From Porticoccaceae bacterium (GTDB lineage Bacteria; Pseudomonadota; Gammaproteobacteria; Pseudomonadales; Porticoccaceae), in assembly GCA_030741175.1 (NCBI GenBank), contig JASLVT010000115.1, positions 1 through 5,158 on the forward strand: 5,158 nt of DNA, read 5' to 3'. Below, in pieces: positions 1 to 5,158 of this stretch. Each line of letters opens with the position of its first letter. The stretch's first letter is position 1. The notes beneath the pieces were generated by a model. That model made no database searches. It saw only the letters and a program-made list of their open reading frames with translations, and was not told where the DNA came from. The position numbers and the translations under genes were made by a program.

Positions 1-1
1 C

Positions 2-1363
2 GAATCTACCCAATTGCCAACGCCTTTTTCATCTCTTGAGCGTCGAGCTATCGCCTCTCTTGCCAGCCTTTATGGATTTAGAATGCTAGGTCTATTTATG
101 GTGTTGCCTGTTCTAGCTCTGTACCAGCATCAATATGCCGACGCTTCGCCATTACTCCTCGGTCTCACTTTGGGCGCCTATGGCCTGACTCAGGCGCTAT
201 TACAAATCCCCCTTGGGCTTCTGTCTGACAGAATTGGTCGTCGACCGGTGATTATTGGCGGCTTATTGTTATTTATCGCTGGCAGTATTGTTGCGGCGAT
301 GGCGGATACGATGCTGGGTCTAATGCTGGGTCGTGGCCTGCAAGGATTGGGCGCTATTGCCAGCACATTGATGGCAATGGTTACAGATCTTACTTCAGAG
401 GATAAGCGCACGGTTGCTATGGCTTCGATTGGCGCCAGTATCGGTCTGTCATTTATTTTAGCGATGATTGTTGGGCCCGTTGTGGCGTCGTCGATGGGAT
501 TGTCAGGCATCTTTTGGTTGACGGCATTACTGGGTATGCTCGGCATACTGATATTTCTATTGTTTGTCCCTAATAGCATTCAAGTGCAGCGAAACCGTGA
601 AGCCTTGGCTGATATCAATCAAGTTGGCGTTCTTTTAAGAGAGCCCAACTTGATGCGACTAAATTTTAGTATTTTTGTCTTGCATCTGGCACTAATGGCT
701 ACTTTCGTCGTAATACCCGATATTCTTGCGACAGAGCTCGGTCTTGGCGCTGATAGCTTGTGGTGGGTTTATTTAGTCCTGCTGGGAGGTGGTTTTCTGT
801 TGATGGTGCCGATGATGGTAATAGGAGAAAAGCGCCAGCAGCAAAAATTCAGTGTCTGTGTGGCAGTGGCGCTGTTAGCAGTTTCTAGCTTGGTGTTAGG
901 TTGGCAACGCAGTTTGATATTGACTCCATTGATGTTGCTGGCTTTTTTTGCTGCCTTTAATCTTCTTGAGGCGTCACTGCCGTCGTGGTTGAGCAAGGCC
1001 TGTCCCGCTGGTAGTCGTGGCACCGCGATGGGTCTTTATTCAACAAGTCAATTTCTAGGTGCTTTTGCTGGCGGTGCGCTAGGTGGATGGAGTTTGCAAT
1101 ACTTTGGTGTTGACGGTCTCTTCCTAGTGGTCGGTGTTATATCGTTAGTATGGTTGCTCGTAGCGTTGAGATTAGAGGCTCCGCGACCGTTGCAGACAGT
1201 AGTGTTGCAAATTGGTGACCGAGATATAGAGGATTTTGCAAAAATAATTTCATCTACCAAGGGTGTAGAAGATATACTCATGGTTGAAGGTGAGCCATTA
1301 GTCTATATCAAGGTCGATAAGCGCGTTGTTGATATGGCTAGCTTGCAACCGTATCTCAATTAA
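2..1363 (+). CDS. yajR: YajR-like MFS transporter with C-terminal ferredoxin-like (YAM) domain, 5' end probably cut
   Basis: This is an inner-membrane major facilitator carrier, presumably a proton-driven exporter; the substrate of YajR is not established. Residues here are numbered from the TTG at 14. Motif A lies between TM2 and TM3 (GLLSDRIGRR, 68-77), a motif B-like GRGLQGLGA at 106-114, and a motif C-like glycine-rich stretch ending G154-P155. Twelve hydrophobic segments can be placed (about 19-37, 48-67, 78-97, 100-123, 133-158, 163-186, then 212-387), with a central loop at about 187-211. After TM12 a soluble tail (389-449) resembles the YAM domain of E. coli YajR, as do FRMLGLFMVLPVL near the start and GTAMGLYSTSQFLG before TM11. 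Total length is close to E. coli YajR, about 454 residues. The frame is open to the left edge and no Shine-Dalgarno precedes the TTG, so the true start is probably just outside the window. ssb follows after 30 bases. Confidence 0.9.
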   Translation, partial: ESTQLPTPFSSLERRAIASLASLYGFRMLGLFMVLPVLALYQHQYADASPLLLGLTLGAYGLTQALLQIPLGLLSDRIGRRPVIIGGLLLFIAGSIVAAMADTMLGLMLGRGLQGLGAIASTLMAMVTDLTSEDKRTVAMASIGASIGLSFILAMIVGPVVASSMGLSGIFWLTALLGMLGILIFLLFVPNSIQVQRNREALADINQVGVLLREPNLMRLNFSIFVLHLALMATFVVIPDILATELGLGADSLWWVYLVLLGGGFLLMVPMMVIGEKRQQQKFSVCVAVALLAVSSLVLGWQRSLILTPLMLLAFFAAFNLLEASLPSWLSKACPAGSRGTAMGLYSTSQFLGAFAGGALGGWSLQYFGVDGLFLVVGVISLVWLLVALRLEAPRPLQTVVLQIGDRDIEDFAKIISSTKGVEDILMVEGEPLVYIKVDKRVVDMASLQPYLN

Positions 1364-1372
1364 ACGTAAATT
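1343..1372 (+). promoter_or_regulatory. Possible sigma70-like promoter for ssb
   Basis: TTGCAA (1343-1348) and TAAATT (1367-1372) are separated by 18 bases and lie just upstream of ssb, overlapping the end of the transporter gene. Each box matches the consensus only partly, and ssb could equally be read from the upstream transcript. No LexA-type CTGT-N8-ACAG box is visible in the gap. Confidence 0.25.
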
Positions 1373-1393
1373 AGTATTGAACAGGGGAATCAA

Positions 1394-1867
1394 ATGGCAC
1401 GCGGAGTCAACAAAGTCATTATTGTAGGAAACTGTGGTCAGGATCCAGAGACACGCTTTATGCCCTCTGGCGGCGCTGTCACCAATCTTAGTATTGCGAC
1501 ATCTGAGTCTTGGAAAGACAAAAACACTGGTGAGCAGCAAGAGCGCACTGAATGGCACCGTGTGGTATTTTTTAACCGCCTAGCAGAGATTGCTGGTGAA
1601 TATGTTAAGAAGGGCTCCAAGCTGTATATTGAGGGGTCCTTGAGAACACGCAAGTGGCAGGGTCAAGATGGCCAAGATCGCTACACCACCGAGATTGTTG
1701 CTAGTGAAATGCAGATGTTGGATAGCCGAGGTGGACAACAGGCAGGCGGAATGGGTGATTATTCGCAGCAATCTGCATCCCAATCCCAGCCGCCACAACA
1801 ACCACAACAGGCTCCTCAGCAACAAGCACCATCGGCATCTTTTGGTGATGACGAGATTCCTTTCTAG
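1394..1867 (+). CDS. ssb: Single-stranded DNA-binding protein SSB
   Basis: Binds single-stranded DNA as a tetramer in replication, recombination and repair, and recruits partner proteins through its C-terminal tip. The N-terminal OB fold covers about residues 1-112, beginning [21 protein letters not shown]. The DNA-stacking aromatics W40, W54, F60 and W88 fall at the same numbers as in E. coli SSB, as does H55, which is linked to tetramer stability there. A flexible linker rich in Gln, Ser, Pro and Gly runs from about 112 to 148. The protein ends in the acidic tip DDEIPF (152-157), the classic partner-docking motif. At 157 residues it is slightly shorter than the E. coli protein (178), the difference lying in the linker. 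The ATG is preceded by AGGGGA at 1383-1388 with five bases of spacing. The intact tip and aromatics indicate a fully functional housekeeping SSB. Confidence 0.97.
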   Translation: MARGVNKVIIVGNCGQDPETRFMPSGGAVTNLSIATSESWKDKNTGEQQERTEWHRVVFFNRLAEIAGEYVKKGSKLYIEGSLRTRKWQGQDGQDRYTTEIVASEMQMLDSRGGQQAGGMGDYSQQSASQSQPPQQPQQAPQQQAPSASFGDDEIPF

Positions 1868-1885
1868 TTTGCACCAAGGTTGTTA

Positions 1886-1913
1886 TTGACAGAATTAGAT
1901 GAATAAATGAAAC
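1886..1913 (+). promoter_or_regulatory. Weak candidate promoter for the peroxiredoxin gene
   Basis: A perfect TTGACA lies at 1886-1891 in the ssb-peroxiredoxin gap. The best -10 at normal spacing is poor (TGAAAC at 1908-1913, spacer 16). A better -10-like CATAAT at 1915-1920 is 23 bases away, which is too far. No terminator is visible after ssb, so readthrough from ssb is an alternative source of the transcript. I saw no OxyR-like ATAG-N7-CTAT array. Confidence 0.25.
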
Positions 1914-1921
1914 ACATAATT

Positions 1922-1928
1922 AGAGGTG
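1922..1928 (+). promoter_or_regulatory. Ribosome binding site that decides the peroxiredoxin start
   Basis: AGAGGTG sits 3 to 5 bases before the ATG at 1932. It overlaps a possible in-frame GTG start at 1926, which has no Shine-Dalgarno of its own. The ATG is therefore the preferred start. Confidence 0.7.
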
Positions 1929-1931
1929 AAT

Positions 1932-2408
1932 ATGACAATTCAAGTGGGGGATAAAATTCCCGAGGGTATGTTTACAGTGATGGGTGTAGAGGGTCCAACG
2001 GGGCTTAGCACACAAGACCTTTTTACCGGTAAAAAAGTTGTGCTTTTTGCCGTTCCTGGGGCATTTACACCGACATGCTCGGCTGCTCATCTGCCGGGAT
2101 TCGTGGTTCACGTCGATGATATTAAGGCTAAGGGCGTTGATACCGTGGCCTGTATGTCCGTTAACGATGTGTTTGTGATGCATGCATGGGGTCAGTCAGC
2201 TAACGCTGAGCATATCCAAATGCTTGCCGATGGTAACGGAACATTCACCGAAGCATTAGGCCTGGTATTAGATGGCTCTGGTTTCGGCATGGGTTCGCGC
2301 AGCCAGCGTTTTGCTATGGTAGTTGATGATGGCGTGGTGACTTTATTAAACGTTGATGCCGGTGCCTTGGAGAGCTCAAGTGCTGAGGCCATTTTGGCTG
2401 CGCTGTAA
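1932..2408 (+). CDS. Prx5-type (AhpC/TSA, redoxin) peroxiredoxin
   Basis: A cytoplasmic thiol peroxidase of the Prx5 subfamily, reducing hydrogen peroxide and organic hydroperoxides. From the ATG it has 158 residues, the usual length for a bacterial stand-alone Prx5. The active-site motif PGAFTPTCSAAHLPGF spans 42-57, with peroxidatic Cys49 and the supporting Thr46 and Pro42. The conserved arginine is R123 or R126 in GSRSQRFAMVV. The Prx5-typical VNDVFVMHAW stretch is at 77-86. The only other cysteine is C74; no C-terminal resolving cysteine and no fused glutaredoxin domain are present, unlike the Haemophilus-type hybrid. It is therefore likely a 1-Cys enzyme recycled by glutathione/glutaredoxin or another external thiol; this is inferred. 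An in-frame GTG at 1926 would add two residues but lacks a ribosome site. No signal peptide. It follows ssb by 64 bases and is closed by the terminator at 2425-2452. Confidence 0.93.
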   Translation: MTIQVGDKIPEGMFTVMGVEGPTGLSTQDLFTGKKVVLFAVPGAFTPTCSAAHLPGFVVHVDDIKAKGVDTVACMSVNDVFVMHAWGQSANAEHIQMLADGNGTFTEALGLVLDGSGFGMGSRSQRFAMVVDDGVVTLLNVDAGALESSSAEAILAAL

Positions 2409-2424
2409 GTACGACTGGTGACAC

Positions 2425-2452
2425 AAAAAAGGCGGCTATTGCCGCCTTTTTT
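2425..2452. terminator. Bidirectional intrinsic terminator between prx and fabB
   Basis: A perfect GC stem GGCGGC (2431-2436) and GCCGCC (2441-2446) encloses a TATT loop. It is flanked by six A on the left (2425-2430) and six T on the right (2447-2452), so the full 12-base arms are exactly complementary. It works as an A-tract/stem/T-tract terminator on either strand. It lies 17 bases after the peroxiredoxin stop and 26 bases after the fabB stop, the right place for two convergent genes. Confidence 0.93.
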
Positions 2453-2477
2453 ATTTCGAGGTAAAACCTCTATTCAA

Positions 2478-3692
2478 TTATCCGCTGTAGCGTTCCATCA
2501 CCAATGTGGCATTGGTGCCGCCAAAGCCAAAGCTATTAGACATTACTCGATTTAACGTTGTGTCTTTGGTTTGTAAAAGGATAGGTAACGCCTGTGCATG
2601 TTCATCAAGATTGTCGATATGGGCTGACCCAGCGACAAAATTATTCTCCATCATAAGCATGCAGTAAATAGCTTCGTGGACGCCAGCAGCGCCCAAGCTG
2701 TGACCTGAAAGCGATTTGGTGGAACTGATATCTGGACAGTTGTCGCCGAAGGTGTTGCGTATGGCACCCAGTTCTGCAATATCACCCACGGGTGTACTAG
2801 TACCATGGGTATTAATATAATCGATGGGCCCTGAAGCAGTTGCCATGGCCATCTGCATGCAGCGTTCTGCGCCCTCACCAGAGGGAGCGACCATATCCGC
2901 ACCATCTGAGGTGGCACCATAGCCAGTAATTTCACAAATAATATTAGCGCCCCGTGCTAATGCATGCTCAAGCTCTTCGACAACAACAGTTCCAGCACCT
3001 AACCCAGGGGCAAAACCGTCGCGATCTGCATCATAGGCTCTTGAAGCGATTTCTGGTCTGTCATTATAGTTGCTGGTGAGCGCGCCCATCGCATCAAACA
3101 TACCTGCCATTGACCAGTGCATATCCTCTGAACCACCGGCTAATAAAATATCTTGCTTGCCAAGCTGAATGAGCTCAAGCGCATGACCAATGCAATGCGC
3201 ACTGGTAGCACAGGCAGAGGCTAAGCTGTAGTTGACGCCCTTAATTTTAAAAGGTGTAGCAACACAGGCGGATACTGTACTGGCCATAATCTGTGTCACA
3301 CGGTACGGTCCAGCGCGCTTAATGCCACGCTCACGCATGACATCAATTGATTCGGTGAACATTTCCCCAGACACGCCACCAGAGCCCATAATCAAGCCAG
3401 TGCGTGGGTTTGATACCATCTCTTCGGTTAAGCCGGCATCGGCAATCGCTCGATCGGTTGCTATATAGGCATAGGACGCTGATGGCCCCATAAAGCGCAA
3501 CACTTTGCGGTCTATATGATCCTTGGGATCAATATCCAGCACAGCACCAACGTTGCAGCGAAGTCCCATTTCAGCAAAATCTTCACGATATCTGATACCC
3601 GAAATTCCCTCTTGCAAAGACTTAGTTACGGTCTGCCGATCATTGCCCAGACAGGACACAATACCCAGACCTGTAATAACTGCGCGCCTCAT
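2478..3692 (-). CDS. fabB: 3-oxoacyl-[acyl-carrier-protein] synthase I (beta-ketoacyl-ACP synthase I)
   Basis: Condenses malonyl-ACP with acyl-ACP in type II fatty acid synthesis; FabB is specifically needed to elongate the cis-3-decenoyl-ACP made by FabA, committing carbon to unsaturated fatty acids. It is cytoplasmic and works as a homodimer with a thiolase fold. The nucleophile is Cys161 in [14 protein letters not shown]. The catalytic histidines are H296 in [11 protein letters not shown] and H331 in [11 protein letters not shown], with Lys326 just before; these match E. coli C163, H298, H333 and K328 with a two-residue offset. The glycine-rich NSFGFGGTN loop is at 386-394, with the gatekeeper-type Phe390. 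Length is 404 residues against 406 in E. coli. FabB rather than FabF is supported by the sequence around the active-site Cys and by fabA directly upstream. The start has AGAGGA (3699-3704) six bases before the ATG. It lies 38 bases after fabA with no terminator between, so it is the second gene of a fabA-fabB operon. Confidence 0.97.
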   Translation of the reverse strand: MRRAVITGLGIVSCLGNDRQTVTKSLQEGISGIRYREDFAEMGLRCNVGAVLDIDPKDHIDRKVLRFMGPSASYAYIATDRAIADAGLTEEMVSNPRTGLIMGSGGVSGEMFTESIDVMRERGIKRAGPYRVTQIMASTVSACVATPFKIKGVNYSLASACATSAHCIGHALELIQLGKQDILLAGGSEDMHWSMAGMFDAMGALTSNYNDRPEIASRAYDADRDGFAPGLGAGTVVVEELEHALARGANIICEITGYGATSDGADMVAPSGEGAERCMQMAMATASGPIDYINTHGTSTPVGDIAELGAIRNTFGDNCPDISSTKSLSGHSLGAAGVHEAIYCMLMMENNFVAGSAHIDNLDEHAQALPILLQTKDTTLNRVMSNSFGFGGTNATLVMERYSG

Positions 3693-3730
3693 TGATAATC
3701 CTCTAATAAGTTGTATTGGAGCTATAAATT

Positions 3731-4252
3731 TTAAAAGTTATCGGTGCTTTCGAACAACCCTACTTTCAGATCTTTAGCGGTATATATCTCGCGTCCGTCC
3801 ACCTCGACTGAGCCATCAGCGATACCCATGACTAATTTGCGTTGAATAAGCCGAGTAAGGTCAAGCTTGTAGGTGACTTTTTTAGCAGTGGGCAGGATTT
3901 GGCCAAAAAACTTAACATTGCCGGCGCCAAGCGCACGACCACGGCCCGAGTTACCGTTCCATACCAGAAAAAAACCGACCAGTTGCCATAGCGCATCAAG
4001 ACCAAGGCAGCCGGGCATGACTGGATCACCCTCAAAATGACAATCGAAGAACCACATATCGGGTGTAATATCGATTTCGGCAACGATTTGCCCGAGACCA
4101 TGTTTACCACCTGAGTTGTTGATTTCAATGATACGATCAATCATTAACATATTTGGCGCTGGAAGTTTGGCATTGCCGGGGCCGAATAACTCACCACGAC
4201 TACTAGCTAAGAGTTCTTCTTTGGAATACGAGGATTTCGGTGAAAAAGACAT
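3731..4252 (-). CDS. fabA: 3-hydroxydecanoyl-[acyl-carrier-protein] dehydratase/isomerase
   Basis: Dehydrates 3-hydroxydecanoyl-ACP and isomerises trans-2- to cis-3-decenoyl-ACP, the branch point of anaerobic unsaturated fatty acid synthesis. It is a cytoplasmic homodimer with a hot-dog fold. The active site is [22 protein letters not shown]: His72 is the catalytic base and Asp86 its partner, matching the E. coli pair with a one-residue offset. [11 protein letters not shown] (14-24), [11 protein letters not shown] (30-40), the [13 protein letters not shown] strand (120-132) and the ending [10 protein letters not shown] are all FabA hallmarks and distinguish it from FabZ, which is shorter and lacks the isomerase. 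Length is 173 residues against 172 in E. coli. The ATG at 4252 gives an N-terminus of the usual length, but its Shine-Dalgarno is weak (GGGC at 4258-4261). It is the first gene of the fabA-fabB operon, with a likely promoter at 4285-4313, and is divergent from ispB. Confidence 0.97.
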   Translation of the reverse strand: MSFSPKSSYSKEELLASSRGELFGPGNAKLPAPNMLMIDRIIEINNSGGKHGLGQIVAEIDITPDMWFFDCHFEGDPVMPGCLGLDALWQLVGFFLVWNGNSGRGRALGAGNVKFFGQILPTAKKVTYKLDLTRLIQRKLVMGIADGSVEVDGREIYTAKDLKVGLFESTDNF

Positions 4253-4284
4253 ATATGCCCGTTTGATTAGGATAGAAGGGGCGC

Positions 4285-4313
4285 ATCGTACCCAGTAATG
4301 TATTTTGCTTCAA
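4285..4313 (-). promoter_or_regulatory. Likely sigma70-type promoter of fabA-fabB
   Basis: Read on the minus strand, TTGAAG (4313-4308) and TACGAT (4290-4285) are separated by exactly 17 bases. Each box matches four of six consensus positions. Transcription would start near 4278, giving a leader of about 26 bases before the fabA ATG. Confidence 0.5.
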
Positions 4314-4341
4314 CTTTTTACGTAGTATTAAAAGCTCAACG

Positions 4342-4359
4342 GGCGATATTTGGCGATAT
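4342..4359. repeat. Two direct copies of GGCGATAT, 10 bases apart
   Basis: GGCGATAT occurs at 4342-4349 and again at 4352-4359, a 10-base period that puts both copies on the same face of the helix. The pair ends 5 bases before the ispB -35 box and lies 28 bases upstream of the fabA -35 box. It could be a tandem regulator site, but no regulator can be named from the sequence, and an 8-base repeat may arise by chance. Confidence 0.4.
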
Positions 4360-4364
4360 AGTGG

Positions 4365-4393
4365 TTGACAGTGAAGCAAGCTCTGCCTAGCAT
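4365..4393 (+). promoter_or_regulatory. Likely sigma70-type promoter of ispB
   Basis: A perfect -35 TTGACA (4365-4370) is followed after 17 bases by TAGCAT (4388-4393), which matches four of six -10 positions. Transcription would start near 4400, leaving a leader of about 30 bases before the ispB ATG. Confidence 0.6.
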
Positions 4394-4429
4394 GCCGCGA
4401 GGCTAATAACTGGTAATATACTCGATTCC

Positions 4430-5158
4430 ATGCTGTCCTTTCACCGCGCTGTTGAAAAAGACTTCTCCGCTGTCAATGAGTTAATTGTTGATCAGCTTCA
4501 ATCTGATGTTGGGTTGGTAGAAAATATCGGCCAATATATTGTTGATTCTGGCGGTAAACGAGTGCGGCCGGTAGTGGTCTTGCTGAGTGCCTTAGCCAAC
4601 AACTACTCTGGTTCCCAACATATTCAGCTCGCTGCTGTGATTGAGTTCATTCATACCGCAACACTGCTGCATGATGATGTTGTCGATGTGTCAAAGCTCC
4701 GTCGTGGACGTATTACGGCCAATGCTCAATGGGGAAATGCGCCCAGTGTGCTGGTGGGTGATTTTATCTACTCTCGTGCTTTTCAAATGCTTGTCGATAT
4801 CAACGATATGGCGATCATGAGCCTTATGGCCAATGCGACTAATGTTATTTCCGAAGGTGAAGTGCAGCAGTTAGCCAATGCCGGTAATGCTGATATCAGT
4901 GAAGATGTTTATTTACAGGTGATTTATCGCAAAACGGCAAAGTTATTTGAAGCCGCTGCTGAGGCTGGAGGAATGCTTGCTGGTGCTGGTCGATCGGCCA
5001 TGGCCAGTTATGGCAAGCATCTGGGCATGGCTTTCCAAATTGCGGATGATGTTCTAGATTATCAGGGGGATGTCAGCTTAACAGGTAAAAATGTTGGTGA
5101 TGATCTTGCTGAGGGCAAGATGACGTTGCCGCTTATCTATGCTCGGGATAAAGGAAGT
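4430..5158 (+). CDS. ispB: Octaprenyl (polyprenyl) diphosphate synthase, 3' end outside the window
   Basis: A trans-prenyltransferase that adds isopentenyl diphosphate units in series to make the long side-chain precursor of ubiquinone (and menaquinone where present). 243 codons are visible with no stop; the family is about 320 residues, so roughly the last quarter is missing. The first aspartate-rich motif is HDDVVD (81-86; D82, D83, D86) followed by LRRGR, and the second is DDVLD (206-210), both binding magnesium-diphosphate. GGKRVRP at 41-47 binds the isopentenyl substrate. EFIHTATLLHDD, VGDFIYSRAFQM, EGEVQQL and GKNVGDDLAEGK all resemble E. coli IspB. The small Ala77 five residues before the first motif fits a long-chain product, though exact chain length cannot be read. 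The ATG at 4430 is the first start codon after an in-frame TAG at 4388; its ribosome site is poor (only GGTAA at 4412-4416). It is divergent from fabA. Confidence 0.96.
   Translation, partial: MLSFHRAVEKDFSAVNELIVDQLQSDVGLVENIGQYIVDSGGKRVRPVVVLLSALANNYSGSQHIQLAAVIEFIHTATLLHDDVVDVSKLRRGRITANAQWGNAPSVLVGDFIYSRAFQMLVDINDMAIMSLMANATNVISEGEVQQLANAGNADISEDVYLQVIYRKTAKLFEAAAEAGGMLAGAGRSAMASYGKHLGMAFQIADDVLDYQGDVSLTGKNVGDDLAEGKMTLPLIYARDKGS

Noticed and set aside
190..1281. Minus-strand open frames at 190-579, 769-1023 and 1048-1281
   Set aside because: They lie entirely inside the transporter gene, have compositions expected of antisense frames and match no family I know.
1772..1838. CAA/CAG-rich stretch near the end of ssb as a possible nucleotide repeat
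   Set aside because: It encodes the Gln/Pro-rich SSB linker, which is normally low in complexity; the codons are mixed and not an expanding tandem unit.
1438..1889. Open frames overlapping ssb on both strands (1438-1653 minus, 1580-1825 minus, 1668-1889 plus)
   Set aside because: The SSB frame has every conserved residue; the overlapping frames read as shadows with no recognisable domain or ribosome site.
3232..3777. Plus-strand open frames at 3232-3468 and 3523-3777 opposite fabB
   Set aside because: They are antisense to strongly conserved fabB and fabA coding sequence and look like compositional shadows.
4116..4298. 60-codon plus-strand frame running from fabA antisense into the fabA-ispB gap
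   Set aside because: It is mostly antisense to the conserved fabA N-terminal region, lacks a good ribosome site and crosses the fabA promoter.
4311..4335. Imperfect inverted repeat AACTTTT ... AAAAGCT just upstream of the fabA -35 box
   Set aside because: A/T-rich, mismatched and with a long loop; expected by chance in such sequence.
4370..4387. AGTGAA followed by AGCAAGCT between the ispB promoter boxes, resembling half of a DesT/FabR-type operator
   Set aside because: Only one half-site resembles the operator as I remember it; the inverted partner is missing, so I do not call it a fatty acid regulator site.
1..5158. Search for mobile elements, CRISPR arrays, tRNA or rRNA genes, defence or biosynthetic novelty
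   Set aside because: No transposase or integrase motifs, no regularly spaced repeats, no RNA gene signatures; all coding sequence belongs to known housekeeping families.

Overview
The window is a compact chromosomal housekeeping segment from a gammaproteobacterium. Evidence for this is the fabA-fabB pair (the anaerobic unsaturated fatty acid pathway, found essentially in alpha- and gammaproteobacteria), an IspB-type long-chain prenyl diphosphate synthase, an SSB with the E. coli-like residue layout, and a YajR-type transporter directly upstream of ssb, an order I recall from Pseudomonas and relatives. Base composition is moderate, about half G+C by eye. A marine Cellvibrionales-like lineage would fit, but that is a guess and not something the sequence proves.

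Layout. The left part reads on the plus strand. It holds a YajR-like major facilitator transporter (5' end probably just outside the window), then ssb after 30 bases, then a Prx5-type peroxiredoxin after 64 bases. A strong symmetric terminator at 2425-2452 closes this block. It also closes the facing minus-strand operon fabA-fabB (4252 to 2478). A 177-base divergent control region (4253-4429) separates fabA from ispB, which runs off the right edge. Convincing sigma70-like promoters can be placed for both fabA and ispB, with an 8-base direct repeat phased by one helical turn between them.

How the genes relate. FabA makes and isomerises the C10 unsaturated intermediate, and FabB elongates it, so the two form one pathway unit for membrane unsaturated fatty acids. 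IspB makes the polyprenyl tail of ubiquinone. Both routes serve the membrane, which makes the shared intergenic region the most interesting non-coding part of the window. SSB (replication and repair), the peroxiredoxin (peroxide removal) and YajR (efflux-type carrier) are neighbours without an evident common pathway.

Every gene here belongs to a well-known family and I see no novel system, mobile element, CRISPR array, tRNA or rRNA. Coding density is high; no gene-free stretch exceeds 300 bases.
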